Shown: in pieces, positions 12,330-23,639 of the stretch
Layout of the letters: the number at the start of each line of letters is the position of its first letter
Numbering within the stretch: the stretch's first letter is position 1
Assembly (NCBI GenBank): GCA_023548195.1
Contig: JAJHZJ010000532.1
Location: 1,568,725 to 1,632,724 of the forward strand
Direction: 5' to 3'
DNA: 64,000 nt
DNA from: Bettongia penicillata ogilbyi
Taxonomy: Eukaryota > Chordata > Mammalia > Diprotodontia > Potoroidae
Notes under the pieces: generated by a model
The model's input: only the letters and a program-made list of their open reading frames with translations
Database searches by the model: none
Told to the model about the DNA's origin: nothing
Program-made: the position numbers and the translations under genes

Positions 12330-12700
12330 CACTTGTTGCTGAGGTGGCATGTACTCAGGGTTAAGAGTTGAGGCTAAGTTGATGGGCAGCTCAAATTGGC
12401 ATAGTTGGAATCAAACAACTAATTGGATCTGGAGGACAAGGGAAAGCGAAGGGAAGATCAGATGGCTTCAAATTTTTAAAATTTTGGTAATGGGAAAAGG
12501 AAGTTAAGAGGAATAACTGTTTGGCAGAGAAGATGATGATTTTGGTTTTAGACATAGTGAATTTGAATTGCTGGCAGGACCTTTAAGTAAAGATGGCCAA
12601 CAAGCATTTGGAAATTTGGGGTAATAGTTCAGAAGAATGGAAAAGATTGAAAACAGCTGTTGTAGATAGTGTACTAAAATTCATTAGAAATGAATGAAAT
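12330..12700 (-). repeat. Second L2 LINE fragment, antisense
   Basis: It repeats the end of the previous L2 text in diverged form: 'gatgatgattttggttttagacatagtgaatttgaattg' parallels the block near 11820. It is likely a separate insertion. The bases between 11900 and 12330 are diverged and unassigned. Confidence 0.5.
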
Positions 12701-12884
12701 TGATCTGAGGTTAAATTAACCTATGTGGGGAGCTAAGTGAAGCCAGATGGGGCCTAACTGGGAGAAAAGAACGATTTGAAAGGACCCCAAGTTGTGATGA
12801 CAAATAAGAGCAGTGGGAGCAAAAGAGAAGGAAAGAAGGTTCTGGGCAGACAAGGCATTACATGGTCAGGCCTCAAGGTCAAGA

Positions 12885-12992
12885 ATAGCTGTGTGAGCCT
12901 GGGCAAGCCACTTAATGTCTGCTAAATGAGGTGAATGCGCCAAGAGACCTTTCAAGTCCCTCCTAACTCTAAGTCTAACATCTTGTGCTTGA
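12885..12992 (+). repeat. MIR-like SINE fragment
   Basis: 'gctgtgtgagcctgggcaagccacttaatgtctg ... ctttcaagtccctcctaactctaag' is the sense core and tail of a MIR-type SINE lacking its head. Confidence 0.6.
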
Positions 12993-13484
12993 AGGTGAAA
13001 CAGTGTCTAGTGAGGGGAGGGGTATGGGGTGTAATTGACTATACTGGGGAGTAGTTGAAAGACAGGAGAGGGAGCTACATTGTCCAGAGTGCTGAAAACA
13101 GATTATCAACAGTGTTGTATTGGATTATCCTTACTTCAGTTAATCTATATGCTGGCAAGATGTTTTAATATTAATACTAAGAAATAATCATGCTAACTTT
13201 ATAGGGTTTTGATGCTGTGATTGGGGAAAAAAATAAAACAAAAAACTAACCTTGTGCCCTGAGGTTGTTTGACCTACAATAGAACGTTATCACTACTTTT
13301 TAAAAACAGGATTTTATTGTACTTAGGTGATTAAGACATCTTCAGAGTCCTTCCACTTTAAGGCTGAAGGCATTCAGAGAGCACCAGTGTTAATGAAGCA
13401 AAATCAGAAGGTTGGAGAACTATGGAGAACTGTACAGTTTTTAGGACTCCTGGCCACTCAGAAAAGAAAAAAGATTTTAATTAA

Positions 13485-13735
13485 TAATAGTTAACATTAC
13501 TTACTTTGTATGAGACACTGTGCTAAGTGCTTCATAATTTTATCATTTGATCCTCAAAACACCCTTGGGAAGTAGGTGCTATTAATATCTCCATTTTATA
13601 GATAAGAAAACTGAGGCAAACAGGTTAAGTGATTTATCCAGGGTCGCGCAGCAGTAAGTGTCTGAGACTAGGTTGAATTGAATTGGCTTCCTTCTAACTC
13701 TAGATCCAGTACTTCAACCACCACAATATGGTATT
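13485..13735 (-). repeat. MIR SINE, antisense, nearly complete
   Basis: Well-preserved order: 'aataatagttaacattacttac', 'agacactgtgctaagtgctt', 'cctcaaaacacccttgggaagtaggtgctatt', 'ccattttatagataagaaaactgaggc', 'ggttaagtgatttatccagggtc', then the tRNA-like end. Confidence 0.8.
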
Positions 13736-13959
13736 CTTGGTGCTCTAATACATATAGCAAAGGCATGCCTTTAATATTTTTTCTCTCATAGTAATATGAT
13801 AAAGTGAATTTCTGTGAACTAGTGAGATTTCCTTTTGCTTTGAGGGTCTATGGATGGACATTTGTGTTTAATGTTTGAGGGCAAGGAATTCCTTGTCTCT
13901 AAAATTGTATTATTGATAAGATATTAATTCATACAAATTACTGGTTTATTGCACTTCAT

Positions 13960-14640
13960 TCCAACATTTTTGAACACATGAACATTACTAAGGCACTGCA
14001 CTAGGTGTAGAGGATATAAAGATGAAAATCAGTACCATCTCTGTCCGCAGAGGATCTTCCAGTCTCATAGGAGGAATGGTGTATACTAGAGTATACTAGA
14101 GGTGTCAACGTATACTAGAGGTGTCAAACATTAGCTCCACAGTGTGGCCAGAACAAGATTAAAGTGTTATTGGGAAATGATTTAGCAAAAATAAATGAAA
14201 ATATGATATAGATGATGTTATGTATGGTTCAAATTCAATATGTGACCCACAGAGATCCTTTTTGTGGATTAATAGTTGCTGTGTCTATTTGAGTTTGACA
14301 CCAGTGGGCTAAACTATATGTAAAATAAAGTACATAAACTATGTATAAAAATATAGCATAAAATCGAGTAAAATATGACAGAGGCAAAGAAGTTGTCACT
14401 TTGAGTTTAGAGGTTCAGAAAGGTTTCAGGGAGCTGGTGAGCACCCGAGCTGGGTTTTGAAGGAAGGAAAGAATTTCATCAGGTTTCTGAATGAGAAAGG
14501 AATGTGTTCCAGATGTGTGGAACAGCATGGAGGTGGGAAAATACAGTATGGCTAGAGCATGAGAACAAGAATAGTAATATGAAAGCTGAATTAGGAGACA
14601 GATTATGAATATACTAGGTTAAGGAGTTGTATTTGATCCT
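13960..14640 (-). repeat. L2 LINE fragment, antisense, interrupted by a hAT-like element
   Basis: The left part 'gaacattactaaggcactgcactagg ... gatataaagatg' and the right part 'ggtttcagggagctggtgag ... gctgggttttgaaggaagg' are antisense L2. They are separated by the 183-bp element at 14120-14302. Confidence 0.6.
14120..14302. mobile_element. hAT-like short element with perfect 10-bp terminal inverted repeats
   Basis: It begins ggtgtcaaac and ends gtttgacacc, exact reverse complements. The 183-bp interior has no frame of note. The flank on the left is a short tandem of tatactaga units (14082-14119), which hides any target-site duplication. Related copies are at 6725-6871 and 26985-27180. Confidence 0.7.
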
Positions 14641-14649
14641 GTAGGCTGC

Positions 14650-16810
14650 AGTTGCAAACCTCCTTACGTTCCTGATTCCAGACCTATCTTTTTTTCATCA
14701 GAGGATTTTGTGTCCTATTTTACTGAGATGGTTAAAGGCGTCATGTGTGAGCTCCTTCGTCTCCCCTCTTCCATACTTTAAATACTCTCACTCTCAATCC
14801 TAGTGAGTAAAACGGGCCACGCCTTTCCAAAGTGGATCCATTCACCTGTCCCCTTCATCCCATTCCTTCTATATACCCTGGCATGTTCTTTTAGCTATCC
14901 TCTTTCTCTCTCATCTTCATTAACATTTCCCTTCATCTACAAACATGTTCAGCTCTCTTTATCTTATTTAAAAAAGAAAACAAAACTTACTCTGACCCTG
15001 CTATTTCTGTAAACCATTATTCTACTTGAAGCCTTTGTGTCCTCAGCTGCCAGTATCTCTCCCCTCAGATCCCTTCTCTTTATTGTACATATTTATTTCT
15101 ATGTGGGGGTGTTTGTGTGAGCATTAGGGCTCACTCCATGGATCTGTAACAATGTTTGTTGTTTACTGGCCTTTCTTGATAAAATATAAATGCCTGGAGG
15201 ACAAGGCCAGTCCCTTGTGGTCTTTTATCCCTGTAGCCTCGTACTTGGTACAGTAGGTGCTTGTGCAGATTGATTCCTTCCATTTCCTGCTAATGTGTAT
15301 CTCTCTATATTCTCCCCTTTCATGCACCCCTAGTTCTTAAACCTCTGCGGCATTCTGTCCATCCCTACCATGGGTATCAGTGGAGAACTCTTATTGCCTA
15401 ACCTAATCACCTTTTCTCAGGCATAGTTCCAAATGTATAGCTTCTGTTGAGAAGACTTGTAAACCTATTAGCAGCCTTTCCTCTCTCCGTCTACTCTGCA
15501 CCACCCACCCCTGTCCATGAACTCTAGTTGTTCAGTTTTAGCTGCATTTTAGAGGTATCCACCTAGATGTCACATGACAATATCATGATAAGTTTCTTAT
15601 AATAGGTTTCCTCATAACTGGTTTGCTCATCTTTCTTCGTCCTCCAATCCATCATTCATACTTCTACCAAAAATAATCTTCCTATTTGTATGAATAGGTC
15701 ACTTCTCTATTCAGAAAACTTCATTAGATCTTCCGTTATATCCTGAATAAAACACAAATAAAATAAAATACAAAGGCAACCTGGCAGGTCATTCACTGTG
15801 ACCATTGTAAACTTTATATTGTTGATGTTATAATTATTGTCAGATATCATATTTATGCTGATAGGATTCCATTGTGGAGTCACTTAGGCTATATGTTCCT
15901 TCGCTCTTTTTCACTGTTAACCTTTTGTGTCAGGTGTATGAGGCTTGTAGCTTTTTGATTGGATGAATTTTTGACCTGCTTCAGGGCTCTTAATAAGCGG
16001 TTCTTCTTTTGCCTTGTTAACATTCGATCCTCCCCCTAGTCTGTAGTCCAGATAAAGAAGTCTCACTGGTATTGTTTTATGACCCCAAGAATTTTCATAC
16101 TACATCTAAATCTGATTAGGAATGTCCCCCCGTGCCTTTGTCACTACTTAGCTATTCTTAAGTAAGTCCATTCTTAGCGTTTGCAGCCTTGCAGCCTGAA
16201 TCCCAACTTTGAGTGAATTTCAACTCCCCCTCTGGCTGGGATGAGCTTCTTGCATGTGGGGACAAACCTTTGTTTATATTGCTGTATATTCTTTGTCTGC
16301 TTGCTATGCTACATGACAGTTAAGCTTGTGGTTCTGTCATTTTCCTAGAATTCCTGAACCCCAGCTATTTGCTTTAGCCTGAGCCAAGAGGCCAAATAAA
16401 GCATCCCCATTTTGGATCCAGCCTTCATTTCTAGCCTCCAGAGATCTTTGAATACCTGCCCACTCTATCGCTCCGCCTGGAGCATACTTTGCCCCAAATC
16501 TCCATCTGTGGAAAGCTTTTTGAAGGCCCAGCTCAGGAGTTCCTTTTTCTGGTTCCTTCAGCTGCTATTTCTCCGTTTTCAAACCTCTCGTTCTGTTTGG
16601 CCTCTCCTGTGTATTTGATTCTTCTGTGGACCTTCTGCTTATTTACCCTTAAATTTCCCATATGTTTGTGGTTCATGGATTGTATTCTGAAGTGAATGAT
16701 GGCTGTTTACATACTGGGTTCTTGCTGTCTGCCCTACTGTAAAGCTCCTTCACAGCGGCAGTGCCATTTTTATTGTTGTCCTTGCAGCGCTTAGAGGTAA
16801 GAAATGGTGA
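14650..16810 (+). repeat. L2 LINE, ORF to 3' end, sense, with an unassigned insertion
   Basis: 14780-15010 resembles L2 ORF2 text (ccttcatctacaaacatg ... actctgaccctgctattt), and a 69-codon frame there is a relic. 15620-15790 (cctccaatccatcattcat ... gaataaaacacaaataaaat) and 16418-16810 (gcccagctcaggagttcc ... gtaaagctccttcacagcgg) continue it to the 3' end. Roughly 15800-16417 does not fit L2. It contains ggccaaataaagcatcccc and may be an old LTR insertion, but I could not find its ends. Confidence 0.5.
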
Positions 16811-17218
16811 GCAAAAGTTGGTCAAGTAATGTGAGAACTCCAGCTCCTGCTGTAAAGTTTACATTTTCCACTGCTTTAAACCCTTTCTAAATGTCAGATC
16901 TTCCTGGTTCTTTGTTAGAGTATTGTTTTTCTGAAAATGTAGAATCATAGATCCTGCAGATGCCTTTCTGTAATGTTGTAGTTCTTTGGAGTACGTTATT
17001 TGTCATAGGTCACCTAATGGGGGAAGGTACCAAAAGGTAAACATCACTTTATATGTTGATTCACTAAAAAGACTCTAAACCAGTGTGATCTGCACCCCCC
17101 CACCCCCACCCCTATGACAAGCACTTAAGTGGCTGTTTGCCTGCTCTTGTTAGTTTTAATGTTATACCGTAATGAGTGTTGAGTATATTGAGAAAATGTC
17201 TCTTTTCTCTTCCTTCAG

Positions 17219-17320
17219 GAGTGACAGCTCCTTCAGATTCTTTGTGTTCTTCTTTGTGTATATTTGTCAGTTTGCTGTCCACGTACTTCAGGCTGCAGGA
17301 TTTCAGAGCTGGGGCAATTG
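17219..17320 (+). CDS. SCAMP1: SCAMP1 coding exon: third membrane span
   Basis: This 102-bp internal exon follows tccttcag and is followed by gtaagt. Its first base completes the Arg codon split with the exon at 1894-2053. The next 33 codons begin [16 protein letters not shown], continue [17 protein letters not shown], and leave TG of a split Cys codon. It corresponds to about residues 211-245. The SDSSF stretch ends the conserved loop between spans 2 and 3, and [20 protein letters not shown] is span 3. The short segment GFQSWGN differs from human GFHNWGN as I remember it. The reading frame agrees with both neighbouring exons, which makes the join unambiguous. Confidence 0.96.
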
Positions 17321-18739
17321 GTAAGTTATTGAACTTGGTTTTTATTAGCTTTCATATTCTTAGCATAAAACAGTATTTTAGATTTCAGAGATAAAGATAA
17401 GGAATTCTGTAGTGTGATATAAAAGTGCAAATGATTTTTCATTCTCCTAACTTATTTTTTTAACCTACTTTAGCAAAACATTGTTGAAAGATTACATTTG
17501 AGCTGAATCACTGTTCTGAACATTATATTCACGCAGTTATTTTACAAATAGATTGAACATGAAATTTGAAGACCAGTTTGTTTCCTGTGAGTTGTAATAA
17601 AATTGTGAATCTCTAAAGCAAGCCTCTAGCACTAGTTTCTTCTCTGTGTGCTTGGCCTGTTCCTGCTTCATCTTTTGAGATAACATGGCACCTCCAGGTC
17701 CTGTGAGAATGACGAGGCAGCGGGGCCTGAGATCAGGGTGCCACGGTTGTTTGTAATAGATGCCCTTACAGATGCCAGCTCACATTGATTTCTTGGTGTT
17801 TCTTCTGCCCCTCCTTAGCTTGGTCTCACATCTGCAAGTTGATTTTACTTTCACCTTTTCTCCGTGTTTTGTGATATAGTCATAGGCTTGATCACTTCAT
17901 ACTGTGTTTCATAGGGACTAGTGACTTAACTTAGGAATTCTTGGATAAGGAATTTCCTTCTGCAATGCCAGGCACCACCTGCCCTTCACCTGAATAGTCT
18001 GAAAGAGTGTCCTGGAGCACCCCAAGTCCGAGTCCCAAGTGCTGCCCAAATCATATTAAAATATAGTTAGGAAGTATTTGACACAATAAATTAAAATGCA
18101 ATCTAATCCAGGTAACGTGGCCTATGGGTGTCCTGAGGTAGGCTTTAGTGTTCTTCCTTCCTATTTGACTTTGACACTACCAACCTACGGAGAAGTTCAG
18201 TGACTTCTCCAGTGACACATACATAGCTGGGATGTGTCAGGAAGCAATGGGTAGGCCTGCTTCAGGCCTTTTCCTTGTTAAATTAAGTTTGGTGTTGGAA
18301 TGTGACACTGATTTTATTATTGAACAGTTAACAAAAGGAGATTTATTTAGTCATAACATAGAAAAGATATTCAATAACATTACAGTAGCACTTAGTGTAG
18401 ATAGACCAGAGCCCTGTCACCTGTGTTAATAAATGGTCAGCAGGGTAAGGGGTGATAGCTCAAATGATGTTGGTATACCTGTTGGGTCTGAAGGGTCCCA
18501 ACTCCATGAAGAAGGCATTTTAAAAGGGCCCATAGGTAAACAGGAAGCCATTTCAGTATAGCCACAGGTATAAGGAAGTTATTTCAAGGGACAGTTTGGG
18601 CTTTAACCTACCTCCCTCACCCTCCATGACAATTAAGCAGGGATAACGCAACTTTGTTACCTTTCATGGAAAAATTTGTCTAATCATGTGGGAGCTGGAG
18701 TGTGGTTAGATAATAGTCCTATCACATGGAACTCAAAAC

Positions 18740-18963
18740 CAATTTTTTCTTTAAAAATGTTTTTTTTCCAATTACATGTAAAAAAATTGGGGGTGGGGGA
18801 GATTGGGGTTAAATGACTTGCCCAAGGTCACACAGCTAGCTAGTATGAGTCTGAGGCTGGATTTGAACTCAGGTCTTTCTGACTCTATGGCTGGTGCTTT
18901 TATCAATTGAACAACCTAGCTGTTCCTAAAAACAAATTTTAACATTCATTTAAAAAAAATTTT
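18740..18963 (-). repeat. L1 3' terminus, antisense, split by a SINE
   Basis: 18755-18785 (ttttttttccaattacatgt) and 18930-18963 (aaattttaacattcattt, then attttgag) match the antisense 3' end of marsupial L1 as I remember it. The SINE at 18789-18926 sits between them. The 3' end of the ORF1-only element at 38.3 kb carries nearly the same motif (ctttttacattcatttt). Confidence 0.5.
18789..18926 (-). repeat. Marsupial SINE, antisense, 3'-truncated
   Basis: 'gacttgcccaaggtcacacagctagc ... ggatttgaactcaggtctttctgactc ... caacctagctgttcc' is the reverse complement of the tRNA-like head and body. The tail block is missing. Confidence 0.75.
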
Positions 18964-20735
18964 GAGGATGGCAGAGTAGAAAGATACACATATGCTAGTT
19001 CCTAACCCACAGCCCATCAAATACCTGTAAAGACGAACTCTCAACAAATTCTGGAGCAGCAGAAGCCACAGAACAATGGAGTGGATGAGATTTCTATCCT
19101 AGAGAGACCTGAAAGACGGACGAGAAAGGTCTGTTGTGTACCGGATGCGGAGCAGAGCCCAGCCCTGCCTTGGTCACATGGCACTGAGAGGAGCAGATAT
19201 GAACAGGCTTCAGGGATGGAATCTCCAGTGGCAGCACAGATTCCTCAACCCACAGGCACCAAAGGTCAGTGAGAGGGTCTTTTTGGCTGGCCAAGAGAGG
19301 AGCAGGGTATCCCCATAACTCAGGGCTCCCAAAGCAGGCAGTAACCTGCATCCATTGTTGAAGGTCTCATCAGAAAGCCCCTGAGGGAACTGAACCCTGT
19401 GTGGCAGCCTTGCCACCACCTGAACCAGTTGGTCTTAGTCTCACACTGGTTAGCAGCCCTGCCCCCCACCTAAAGCCTTGAGGCTTGGGAGCAGCTCATT
19501 TGAATCTCAGCCCCCTGTGCTGGCTTGGTGGAAATGGAGGCCAGGAGGTTGTGGAGAGGAAACTCAGAAGTCAAGTAACTGGTTGAGAAAATGCCCAAAA
19601 AAGGGAAAAAAAAATAAGACCCTAGAAGGTTACTTTCTTGGGGAACAGGTGTCTCCCCCCCATCCTTTCAGATGAGGAAGAACAAGGCATACTGTCAGAG
19701 GAAGTCAAGGCCTCTGCCTCCAAAGGGAACTTAAACTGGGCCCAGGCAGTAGAAGACCTTAAAAAACAAGTTAGAAGCTTACTAAAGGAGAACCAAAAAA
19801 TGCTGAGGAAAGTAACAACTTTAAAAAGAGACTAACTCAGTTGGAAAAAGAGGTCCACAAAGCCAACGAGGAGAAGGAGGTTTTAAAAAGCAGAATTACC
19901 CAAATGGAGGAGAAGATACAAAAGCTCACTGAACAAAATAATTCATTGAAAGAGAGAATTGAGTTCAGGGAAACGAATGACTATGAGTTAAACCAAGAAT
20001 TTGGTAAACAAAAACAAAAATTTGAAAAAATAGAAGATAATGTGAAACAACTCATTGGAAAACCAACTGACCTGGAAAATAGATCCAGGAGAAATAATTT
20101 AAAAATTATTGGGCTACCTGAAAGCCATGATCAAAAAAAGAGCCTAGACATTATCTTCCATGAAATTATCAAGGAAAACTGCCCTGATGTTATAGAATCA
20201 GAGGGCAAAATGGATACTGAAAGAATTCATCAATCACCTCCTGAAAGAAACCTGAACAGAGAAACTCCTAGGAATATTGTGGCCAGGTTTCAGAGTTCCC
20301 AGATCAAGGAGAAAATACTGCAAGCAGCTAGAAAGAAACAATTTGAGTATTGTGGAAATACAATCAGGATAACACAGGATCTGGCAGCTTCAACATTAAG
20401 GGATTGAAGGGCTTGGAATGGGATACTTCAGAAGTCAAAGGAACTGGGATTGAAACCAAGACTCACCTACCCAGCAAATATGAATATAATACTTCAAGGG
20501 AAAAAATGGTCATTCAGTGATATAGACGACTTTCAAGAATTCATGTTGAGGAAAAGACCAGACCTATATTTAAAAATTTGACTTCCCAAGACAAGAATCA
20601 AGAGAAGCATGAAAAGGTAAACAGAAAAGAAAAATCATAAAAGACTCTAAAGCTGAACTGTTTGCATTACTATATGGAAAGAAAGTATTTTTAACTCTTG
20701 AATCTTTTCTCAGTATTTGGGTCGATGGAGAGATT

Positions 20736-20769
<34 letters not shown>

Positions 20770-21600
20770 GCACATAGATAGAGAGTACAGGGTGTGTTAT
20801 ATCAGAAGAGATGATATCCATGCACAAAAAATAAAATAAAATAAAAATTAAGGGGTGAAGGAGGAAAATTCCGGGAAGAGAAAGGGAGTAATGGAACGGG
20901 GCAGGCTATAACTTATAAAAGAGATAAGAAAAATCTTATTCAATGGAGGAGATAAGGGAGAAGGGGAGAGGGGGAAAAAATAAAGCTACTCTTCCCACAT
21001 GTGGCTGAAGGAGGGAATAACATGCTCACTAAATTTGATGTGAAAATTTATATCACACCACAGGAAAGTAGGAGAGGAGGCAACAAGTGGAGTGAGGGGA
21101 ATGTTAGAAGGGAGGGAAAATGGGAGAAGGGAGTCACTAGAAATAAACACTTTTGAGAAGGGACAAGGTCAATTGTAGGGGGAAAAATAAGGATAGGACA
21201 GAGGGCAATATAATTAGTATCACACAACATCGTTATTATGGAAGTCTTTTGCAAAAGAACACTTATTTAGTCTGTATTGAATTGCTTCCCTTCTTAGTGG
21301 GGCTGGGGAGGGGGAGAGGGAGAGAAGTTGGAATTCAAAGTATTAGAAATGAATGTTGAGAATTTTTATTGCCTATAATTGGGAAATAAGAACTACAGGG
21401 AATGGGGTATGAAAATTTATCTTGCTGTGCCAGAAAAGAGAGAAGATGGGGATAGGAGAGGGGTGGAATGTGATGGAGGGGAGGGTACATTGAGGGAAGG
21501 AATAATCAGAATGCAAGGTATTAGGAAGCAGGGGGAGGGGAGTGATGGGGAGTAAATTTGGACATGTTACAAAGTGAGGTGAAAGCAATTAATATTAAAA
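18964..21600 (+). mobile_element. ORF1-only L1-like (HAL1-type) element, old near-full-length copy A
   Basis: The start ggatggcagagtagaaag aligns with the 5' end of the element at 38204-41234 (agatggcggagtagaagg on its sense strand), about a dozen bases in. There follows a roughly 625-bp leader, a decayed ORF1 (19591 to about 20600), a (CA)n tract (20738-20766) and a purine-rich 3' UTR. There is no reverse transcriptase or endonuclease region between ORF1 and the 3' end, as in the other copies. I found no clear target-site duplication, and the 3' end (about 21600) is approximate. It looks clearly more diverged than copies B and C. Confidence 0.7.
19591..20600 (+). pseudogene. Decayed L1-type ORF1 of element A
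   Basis: This is a relic of an L1 ORF1-like RNA-binding chaperone. The start ATGCCCAAAAAAGGG corresponds to MPRKGKKNK in copy C, but an extra A in a poly-A run brings a stop within a few codons. The longest surviving frame, 19841-20407, encodes a Lys/Glu-rich coiled coil, then the RRM-like segment (ENRSRRNNLKIIGLPES) and the start of the C-terminal domain (FEYCGNTIRITQDLAAS). It stops at a TGA (20405-20407) where copy C has CGA, a typical CpG decay change. The C-terminal part continues in sequence beyond the stop. It is not expected to make protein. Confidence 0.75.
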
Positions 21601-23040
21601 CAATAGACTGAATTAATTACTGAGAATAAATTAATGACATCTTTAGTTTGGAGAGAAGAATTTCAGTCTAAATTTCCTAGAGGAAGGTAACCTTGGGTAA
21701 AATTTGGCATTGATGGAAAAGTCAAGGTTTTAATGGTAAATTTGATTTTATGATTGCCATTTAATCAGGAACCAGAACATGTATAGAAAGGCGTGTAAGC
21801 CACTTAAGACTTGCCTCAAAAGATATTCCTTAGCTAAAGTGAAATCATATTTGAAACCTGGTTATTGGAACTTGCCATTTTTAGATGCTATGGGACTATT
21901 ATGTGACTGTTCTTCTGAGTCTAACTCCAGGTGTGGGTAGCAAGAAAGGCAGTCTGAGCCTCCAATCCATGATGCCAGTGCGCCTGTGAGATGCTGGTAT
22001 GAACTGCAAGAGGTGATCTCAAGGGAAGGGTGGGAGAGCAGCTGTTCAGCATGGGCTGAGGTGGGATTCTCTTGACTCAATTTCCCCACTGACACCTGGC
22101 AGACTTTAAGCCTGACTGAATGCAAGTGGATAATCTAATCCTGCCTGGAATTGACATGAAGTTGGGGAGATATTGTATTCCTGCAATGTCCCTACTCTTG
22201 GTGGCAATTTCCTATAGTCAAAAGATTTGTAATCTTAATACCAGATCTATCAATTATAGATTATGGGTAGGGGAGCATCCGAGGTGAAGTCTAAAATTAA
22301 GCTATTAGGTATAGGACTTTAGACCAACAACGGTAAGTTAGCATCCTTTAATTCTCAGTGACACTGTGCCGACAGTTAGGTCAAGGGCTTGTGAAGTTAG
22401 CAACGTAAATATTATTTGTGTCTCAGGTGGCTAATGTTTAAAAAAAAATCCTTTTGTGGTCCATATTGTAAATGCTTTAAAAAAAGTATCACCTGACCAA
22501 AAGTTTGAATTGCTTTATCTGTTGTAAACTGTGTTAAAAAAAAAATTTGCGTTCTGAATTTTCTTCGTTCCCTCCACTGAAAAGGTAAGCAATTTGGTTT
22601 GGTCAGACTCAGGCTTTTGTGACTTCAAGTCTAGCTGGGCCTCATTATCTCTTGTGTTTCTTTTGAGCAAGTGAAAAAAAAAGGAAACATTTATTCCTTA
22701 ACACAGGTTGCATAGTTGAGTTATTGGTTATGGTCTGATGCAATACAGAAAAGTTCCTATCTTGTCTACTTCAGGGCTTAGGCATGCTGCATTTATGAGT
22801 ACAAGGTAGGTACAATATAGGTAGTCCCTGCTTAACCAACTTACAATGAATGGTGACCATTTCTCCTCTACATGCCCAGCTATCCTTTTTATGCTAGTTG
22901 AGATGACTTGAGGAGCTAGTGACTAAAGGAGGCATCTTCTCTTAGTAAGTGTAGATTCCTGGAGAATTGACACATTGCTGGTGCCCAAATGTCTACACCT
23001 GCTCTCTAAACTTCACGATAGGAAAGATGTTATCACAGAA

Positions 23041-23587
23041 TTGAAAGGAATCTTATAGCCACCCATCCACTGTAACCTGTAGCTGAATAAGAGTCGAATT
23101 GCTTTTAAACAACCCCAACAAGTGATCACCTTGTCATTTAAAGATTTCTAGTGAAAGACAACCTTCTGCCCCCAAATAGATTGTTTTTCAGGGTCTTTCC
23201 AAAGTTGAACTTGTGTGATTCTTGCATCCATTTCTGCTCTGGGGCCAAGCAAAACAAGTCTTAAAGGGCAGCTCAGTGATGAAGTGGATAGAGTCCTCAG
23301 CCTGGAGTAAGGAAGACTCAACTGCACAAATTCTAATCCAGTCTCAGACACCACCTAGCTGTGTGACCCCTGGCAAGCCACTTAACCCTGCTTGCCTCAG
23401 CTTCGTCCTCTGTCAAGTGAGCTAGAGAAGGAAATGGCAAATCACTCCAGTATCTTTGTCAAAGAAACCCCAGATGGGGTCACAAAGAGTCAGGTAGGAC
23501 TGAAATAATTCACTGAAAACAGAAAAACAAGTCTGAAGCCTCTTCCATATGACAGCCCTTTAAAATTCTTGAAGGTAGCTGTCAAGT
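23041..23587 (-). repeat. CR1/L3-like LINE 3' end, antisense, split by a SINE
   Basis: Left part: 'gaataagagtcgaattgc ... acaagtgatcaccttgtc ... tctggggccaagcaaaacaag'. Right part: 'aagcctcttccatatgacagcccttta ... gaaggtagctgtcaag'. Together they give the antisense 3' end of the CR1/L3-like family. The SINE at 23262-23523 lies between them. Confidence 0.7.
23262..23523 (+). repeat. Marsupial SINE with target-site duplication
   Basis: The head gggcagctcagtgatgaagt and the full tail 'ggaaatggcaaatcactccagtatctttg ... gatggggtcacaaagagtc' are present. An 11-bp duplication aaaacaagtct flanks it (23251-23261 and 23524-23534) and rejoins the interrupted CR1/L3-like text. Confidence 0.85.
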
Positions 23588-23608
23588 ATTTTAAAGGGCT
23601 GTCATATG
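23546..23608. repeat. Perfect 21-bp inverted repeat (hairpin)
   Basis: 23546-23566 (catatgacagccc...aaaat) and 23588-23608 are exact reverse complements. Inside, 23568-23572 (cttga) pairs with 23582-23586 (tcaag) after one mismatch, leaving a 9-nt loop. The left arm is ordinary CR1/L3-like text, so the right arm is an inverted duplicate of it. Confidence 0.9.
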
Positions 23609-23639
23609 ATCATATCAGCACTTGAGGAAAATTACTTTG

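Larger units (their letters stand above)
2054..17218 (+). other. SCAMP1: SCAMP1 intron, 15.2 kb
   Basis: GT-AG intron (gtaaaa...ccttcag) between phase-compatible exons. It is filled with old interspersed repeats listed separately: CR1/L3-like, MIR, L2 in both orientations, a marsupial SINE and several hAT-like short elements. The stretches 2060-3870, 5730-6720, 8145-8880 and 9070-9900 look AT-rich and unique to me, with no exon or RNA gene that I can support. Confidence 0.9.
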
